From NCBI GenBank assembly GCA_045130475.1, contig JBGUPU010000065.1, positions 23,172-87,171 on the forward strand: a stretch of DNA of 64,000 nt, read 5' to 3'. The notes under the pieces are model-generated. The model saw nothing but the letters and a program-made list of their open reading frames with translations. It was not told the DNA's origin and ran no database searches. The DNA comes from CAG-791 sp045130475. GTDB taxonomy: Bacteria; Bacillota; Clostridia; Lachnospirales; Lachnospiraceae. A program made the position numbers and the translations under genes. Positions 60,210 through 64,000 of the stretch are shown one piece after another. Position 1 is the stretch's first letter; each line of letters begins with the position of its first letter.

Positions 60210-60899
60210 ATGAGAGGAATAGCATACGGTGTCGGCGTGGGTCCGGGAGACCCGGAACTGATGACTTTGAAGGCGGTGCGCCTGATCAGGGAGAACGAAG
60301 TGATCGCTGTCCCCGGCAAGGCCGCAGAGGAATCGGTCGCCTACAAAATCGCCGCTGCAGCCGTGCCGGAAATTGCTCAAAAGACCCTGGTGCCCATTTA
60401 CATGCCTATGATCAGGGACCGGAAAAAACTCGCAGAGGAACATCAAATGGGAGCCAGGCTGCTGGAGAGCTATCTGGACCAGGGCAAAAATGTCGTCTAT
60501 CTGACCCTCGGTGATTCGACGATCTACTGCACCTTCAGCTATCTGCAGCACATCCTGGAAGAGGACGGCTATCAGGTGGAGCTTGTCAGCGGCATCACCT
60601 CTTTCTGTGCCGCAGCTGCCCGCCTGAACATCTCTCTCACCGAGTGGAATGAACCGCTGCACGTGATCCCGGCTTCCCACAAAAGAGGTGAGGCTCTGGA
60701 TCTTCCGGGCACTTACGTGCTGATGAAATCCGCCAGCCGCATGAAGGAGACCAAGGAACTCCTGATTGCCAGCGGACGCGAAGTCGGCTGCGTGGAAAAC
60801 TGCGGAATGGAGAATGAGAAAGTCTATCACAGCGCAGAGGAGATCCCCGATGACGCAGGGTATTTTTCTCTCGTGATCGCGAAGGAAAAACAAGACTGA
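60210..60899 (+). CDS. cbiL: cobalt-precorrin-2 C20-methyltransferase
   Basis: SAM-dependent methyltransferase of 229 residues, next step after CbiK. Blocks: GIAYGVGVGPGDPELMTLKAVRLIRENEVIAVPG, LTLGDSTIYCTFSYL, LVSGITSFCAAAARLNISL. The ribosome site AAAGGA lies 7-8 nt before ATG 60210. It follows cbiK by about 100 bp and precedes the ABC-2 transporter genes. Confidence 0.95.
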   Translation: MRGIAYGVGVGPGDPELMTLKAVRLIRENEVIAVPGKAAEESVAYKIAAAAVPEIAQKTLVPIYMPMIRDRKKLAEEHQMGARLLESYLDQGKNVVYLTLGDSTIYCTFSYLQHILEEDGYQVELVSGITSFCAAAARLNISLTEWNEPLHVIPASHKRGEALDLPGTYVLMKSASRMKETKELLIASGREVGCVENCGMENEKVYHSAEEIPDDAGYFSLVIAKEKQD

Positions 60900-60966
60900 T
60901 ACTTGCCGACATATTCACGGGACTTCATAGAAGTCATGTTAAGGTTACAAGCAGACAGGAAAAACG

Positions 60967-61809
60967 ATGATTGAGATACAGGGACTCACAAAGAAATTCG
61001 GGGATTTCACGGCAGTGGACCACGTCGACCTGACCATCCGCGACGGGGAGTTTTTCGGCCTTCTGGGTCCGAACGGAGCAGGGAAGACGACCACGATCAG
61101 CATGCTGTCGACCGTTCTTCTGCCCACAGAGGGCAGGATCCTGCTGGACGGCAGCGTGCTCGACCGGCGCGCCCATGCCCAGAAGCGCCGGCTCAGCGTG
61201 ATCACCCAGGAATATTCCATGCGCCAGGATATGACCATGGAGGAGGTCATGGAATACCAGGGCCGCCTCTATTTCATGAAGCGGCGTCAGATCAGGGAAA
61301 AGACAGAGGAGCTGCTCGATTTCACAGGGCTTCTGGAGTACCGGCGCCGCACAGTCCGCCATCTCTCCGGAGGCATGAAGCGCAAGCTGATGATCTGCCG
61401 CGCCCTGATGACGGAGCCCGACATCCTGCTCCTGGACGAACCCACGGCCGGCATGGATGCCCTGTCCCGCCGCCAGACCTGGACCCTGCTGCGCCGGCTC
61501 CAGAACCGCGGCATGACCGTCCTTCTGACCACCCACTACATGGAAGAAGCACAGACTCTCTGCGAACGCGTCGCCCTGATGGACCGCGGCAGGATCAACG
61601 CCGTTGCCCCTCCCCGTGAGCTGATCGACCGGCTTGGCCGCTTCGCCATCGACGAAATAGTCGATGAAAAGACGGTCAGCCGCTTTTTCCATGACAGAGA
61701 GGAGGCCATCCGCTGTCTCCGGGAAGCAGGCCCCAATGCCGGCATGCGGGAGACCACACTCGAAGACGTCTTCCTCGAGCGCCTTGGCAGGCACCTTGAG
61801 AAAAAATAA
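60967..61809 (+). CDS. ABC-2-type transporter ATPase
   Basis: A 280-residue ABC ATPase of the DrrA/NodI/CcmA group: Walker A GPNGAGKTT, signature HLSGGMKRKLMICRAL, Walker B ILLLDEPTAGMD, switch His in LTTHYMEEA, and a typical C-terminal extension. It pairs with the permease at 61901. The direction is normally export for this group. Its place between cbiL and a NEAT-like protein suggests it handles a tetrapyrrole, metal or related small molecule; that is inference. Confidence 0.93.
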   Translation: MIEIQGLTKKFGDFTAVDHVDLTIRDGEFFGLLGPNGAGKTTTISMLSTVLLPTEGRILLDGSVLDRRAHAQKRRLSVITQEYSMRQDMTMEEVMEYQGRLYFMKRRQIREKTEELLDFTGLLEYRRRTVRHLSGGMKRKLMICRALMTEPDILLLDEPTAGMDALSRRQTWTLLRRLQNRGMTVLLTTHYMEEAQTLCERVALMDRGRINAVAPPRELIDRLGRFAIDEIVDEKTVSRFFHDREEAIRCLREAGPNAGMRETTLEDVFLERLGRHLEKK

Positions 61810-61900
61810 AGATGGATGCTGCTTTTACACTGCTTTTTCGCAGGTAACGCGAAGCATGAAAGACTTTACTGAAACATCAAAAGAAGCAGGAACATAAAAC

Positions 61901-62632
61901 ATGGGTATTATTACAGTCCTCTGGGAAAAATGGGTCGAATTCCGGCGCGATTTTTATAAGATCACTATGGCGGCGATGATCTCACCCCTCATGTATCTGC
62001 TCATTTTCGGCTTTGGCATTCAGACCACCTCCCACGGCGAACCTTATCTGATGTTTTTGATCCCCGGCATCGTGGCCATGTCTACGATGACGGGCAGTTT
62101 TGGCGCGGTTGCCCAGAATATGAGTGTCCAGAGACTGTATGAAAAGGCCCTGGACCAGGTCATGGTCTCCCCGACCCCGCTCTGGCAGTTTATCAGCGGA
62201 CAGATCCTCGGAGGTGCCCTTCGCGGCATGTACGCGGGCTGTGTTATCCTGGTCCTCACCCTCCCGGTGCAGAACGGACTGATTTTCAACGGGTGGAGTT
62301 TCCTGATCATGTTCCTGAACGGAATGGTCTTCTCCACCATTGCCCTGGTCCTCTCCTTTTTGTCCAAAAGCTACGCGGACACCCCGCGCTACAATGCCTA
62401 CATCATTACGCCCATGTCCTTTCTCTGCAACACCTTCTTCTCCACGGATCAGATGCCCGGCGTCTTCCGCAGGATCGTCGGCGCTCTGCCCCTGTCACAG
62501 GCCAGCGGCATGATCCGCGCGATCTCCCACGGCGAGGACCCGGGGAGGACGGGCTTTCTTGTTCTCCTGCTGTACCTTGTGATTTTCTCGCTGATCGCGA
62601 TGGTGTACATCTACCGCAAGAAGACCCTGTAA
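61901..62632 (+). CDS. ABC-2-type transporter permease
   Basis: A 243-residue membrane protein with about six hydrophobic helices: an N-terminal amphipathic segment (WEKWVEFRRDFYKITMAAMISPLMYLLIFGFG), FLIPGIVAMSTMTGSFGA, YEKALDQVMVSPTPLWQFISGQILGGALRG, and the C-terminal LLLYLVIFSLIAMVYIYRKKTL. This is the NodJ/DrrB-type permease partnered by the ATPase at 60967. The 90-bp gap between the two has no other feature. Confidence 0.92.
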   Translation: MGIITVLWEKWVEFRRDFYKITMAAMISPLMYLLIFGFGIQTTSHGEPYLMFLIPGIVAMSTMTGSFGAVAQNMSVQRLYEKALDQVMVSPTPLWQFISGQILGGALRGMYAGCVILVLTLPVQNGLIFNGWSFLIMFLNGMVFSTIALVLSFLSKSYADTPRYNAYIITPMSFLCNTFFSTDQMPGVFRRIVGALPLSQASGMIRAISHGEDPGRTGFLVLLLYLVIFSLIAMVYIYRKKTL

Positions 62633-62687
62633 TACGTCACCCGCTGAGAGAAGCACTGAGAGAAAAATCACGACCGAGGATCTGGAA

Positions 62688-63851
62688 ATGATAAAAACAA
62701 GATCAAAAAAAACAGCAGATACCGGCCATTGCCGGGAACGGCTGTCATATTCCATAGATCGCAGATTTGCCGGCAGAGTTCTCTCCGGGATGCTTTCTGC
62801 CCTTTTATGTCTCCTGATCCTGCTGTCCCTCCCGGCCATACATGTCCGCGCGGAAGAGGGGTATGACCAGGTGGCAGGTTCGGCTTCGATGGGCAAGACC
62901 AATGAGAACCTTGCCCCCTACGGGATGACGCCTGTCTCCGGAAACATGATCAAAGACGGGGAATACATCGTCGGCACGGAGTGCTCCTCCTCCTTTTTTC
63001 ACATCGAGGAAGCAAAGCTCACTGTCAAAGACGGGAAAATGACAGCGCTGCTGACCATGTCCAGTTCGAGCTATCTGCTGGTCTATCCCGGAACGGCAGA
63101 AGACGCCGCTGCAGCCCCCTACGAGGACTATATTCCTTCCGTGGAAATAGATACCTGGGATACCTTTACGATTCCGGTGGAGGCGCTCGATGCGGAGCTG
63201 GATCTGGCGGCTTTTTCAAAGAAAAAGAAAAAATGGTATCCCCGAAAGATCCTCTTCCATGCAGCCGATCTTCCGGCAGATTCCCTGCTCTTTGCCTACC
63301 CGGATTATGACAGGATCAGCAAAGCCCTCACCCTTTACGACGAAGCCGGCGAATTCGGAGAAGATCCGCAGACAGAAACGGAGACAGCCGCTCAGATTAC
63401 AGAGCCGGAAGCCCTTCAGACCGACCTGCCCGACGGGGAGTATTCCATAGAAGTGAGCCTGTCCGGAGGCAGCGGCAGGGCATCCGTCACGACGCCGACC
63501 TGGATGAATGTGCAGGATGGAGAGGCGTATGCAAGGCTTCTCTGGAGCAGTCCCTATTATGACTACATGATCCTGGACGGCAGAAAATATCTCAATGAGA
63601 CGACGGACGGCGGCAGCTCCTCTTTTACCATTCCCATCACAGCCATGGATGCGCCGGTGGAGATCATAGCGGACACCACCGCCATGGGCGACCCCGTGGA
63701 GATCGAGTACACGCTGACTTTTTATGAGGATACGATCGGCAGTAAAAGCCGTGTGCCCCAGGAGGGCGCTCTGCGGGTGCTCGCGGGGGCAGCTGTCTTT
63801 ATTGTCGCCGGCGGTATTTTAAATCACTTTATTAAAATGAGACGCCGGTAA
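62688..63851 (+). CDS. membrane-anchored protein with two NEAT-like domains
   Basis: A 387-residue exported protein: a long signal or anchor segment (SGMLSALLCLLILLSLPAIHVRA), then two beta-rich domains. The first (about 85-205) has IKDGEYIVGTECSSSFFHIEEAKLTVKDGKMTALLTMSSSSYLLVY and a Lys-rich KKKKKWYPRKILF. The second (about 245-355) has LPDGEYSIEVSLSGGSGRASVTTP, ARLLWSSPYYDYMILDGRKYLN and IADTTAMGDPVEIEYTLTF. A C-terminal helix (RVLAGAAVFIVAGGILNHF) with a basic tail anchors it. The second domain resembles that of the binding protein at 50821, and the first resembles the C-terminus of the exported CbiK. Likely a surface tetrapyrrole or metal binder. Confidence 0.8.
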   Translation: MIKTRSKKTADTGHCRERLSYSIDRRFAGRVLSGMLSALLCLLILLSLPAIHVRAEEGYDQVAGSASMGKTNENLAPYGMTPVSGNMIKDGEYIVGTECSSSFFHIEEAKLTVKDGKMTALLTMSSSSYLLVYPGTAEDAAAAPYEDYIPSVEIDTWDTFTIPVEALDAELDLAAFSKKKKKWYPRKILFHAADLPADSLLFAYPDYDRISKALTLYDEAGEFGEDPQTETETAAQITEPEALQTDLPDGEYSIEVSLSGGSGRASVTTPTWMNVQDGEAYARLLWSSPYYDYMILDGRKYLNETTDGGSSSFTIPITAMDAPVEIIADTTAMGDPVEIEYTLTFYEDTIGSKSRVPQEGALRVLAGAAVFIVAGGILNHFIKMRRR

Positions 63852-63926
63852 AAGGCAAACGGAAGGCGGCGGACAGGAAAATAGATTTTGATAATATAAA
63901 ATGATGTAAAGGTCAAAAGGTATCTG

Positions 63927-64000
63927 ATGGCTCTGAGTCTCGTCAAGCTGCACAAACAGCCGAAGGGCCTTGCGCAGCTCCGAAGGAGATGTTGCGCGCC
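63927..64000 (+). CDS. possible start of a gene cut by the window edge
   Basis: An open frame from an ATG with AAAGG upstream (MALSLVKLHKQPKGLAQL) runs to the end of the window. A TTGATAATATAAAATGATG stretch just before it is promoter-like. Too short to identify. Confidence 0.3.
   Translation, partial: MALSLVKLHKQPKGLAQLRRRCCA

Overview
The window looks like a chromosomal segment of an anaerobic, fairly GC-rich Firmicute, most likely a Lachnospiraceae-type gut Clostridium. The reasons are strong AGGAGG ribosome sites, a clostridial-style Tad pilus locus with DUF5702 and FHA proteins, an anaerobic (cobalt-early, CbiK-type) cobalamin pathway, and corrinoid-dependent methyltransferases. No rRNA, tRNA or CRISPR array was seen.

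Region 1 (1-17.0 kb) is a Tad/Flp pilus operon: CpaE/TadZ-like protein, CpaF ATPase, TadB, TadC, Flp pilin, a DUF5702 protein, two TadE-like pseudopilins, a prepilin peptidase and an FHA protein. cpaF is split by an AT-rich element of about 6.5 kb (about 1778-8255). The element carries a tyrosine integrase, a small serine recombinase, an excisionase-like protein, a possible HUH-type replication protein and several small unknown genes, all on the minus strand. Joining the flanks across the 7-bp core restores a continuous CpaF of about 419 residues.

Region 2 (17.0-21.7 kb) holds a HIT hydrolase, an asparagine-synthetase homologue without the usual glutaminase N-terminus, an esterase, an MGMT-fold protein, a non-coding block of nested palindromes and an AraC regulator.

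Region 3 (21.9-29.1 kb) is a corrinoid methyl-transfer locus: two UroD-fold methyltransferases, a PocR-AraC regulator, a B12-binding corrinoid protein, its Fe-S reductive activator and a DUF2284 protein. A near-identical 21-bp motif lies upstream of the corrinoid-protein gene and the second methyltransferase.

Region 4 (29.1-63.9 kb) is a nearly complete corrin-ring and corrinoid-transport island. A cobalamin riboswitch precedes a lipoprotein made of two tandem CbiK cobaltochelatase domains plus a NEAT-like domain. The island then has CobC, CobT, CobQ, CbiC, CbiD, CbiF, CbiH, a CbiJ-CbiE-CbiT fusion, CobD, CbiG with a Cys-rich extension, a BtuF-like lipoprotein, a BtuC-like permease, a BtuD-CbiA fusion, CbiB, cytosolic CbiK and CbiL. 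It ends with an ABC-2 transporter and a membrane-anchored protein with two NEAT-like domains. Interspersed are a hydantoinase-like protein, a tandem Uma2 protein, a condensation-type acyltransferase and a class III CoA-transferase. CobU, CobS, an adenosyltransferase and siroheme-branch enzymes are not in the window.

The unusual thread is tetrapyrrole/cobalt handling outside the membrane: an exported double chelatase, a NEAT-like domain shared by three exported proteins, and a transporter ATPase fused to a B12-synthesis enzyme. The cobT and cbiC operons also share an almost identical promoter region. The other notable item is the insertion of a compact element into cpaF, which could act as an excision-controlled switch for the pilus.
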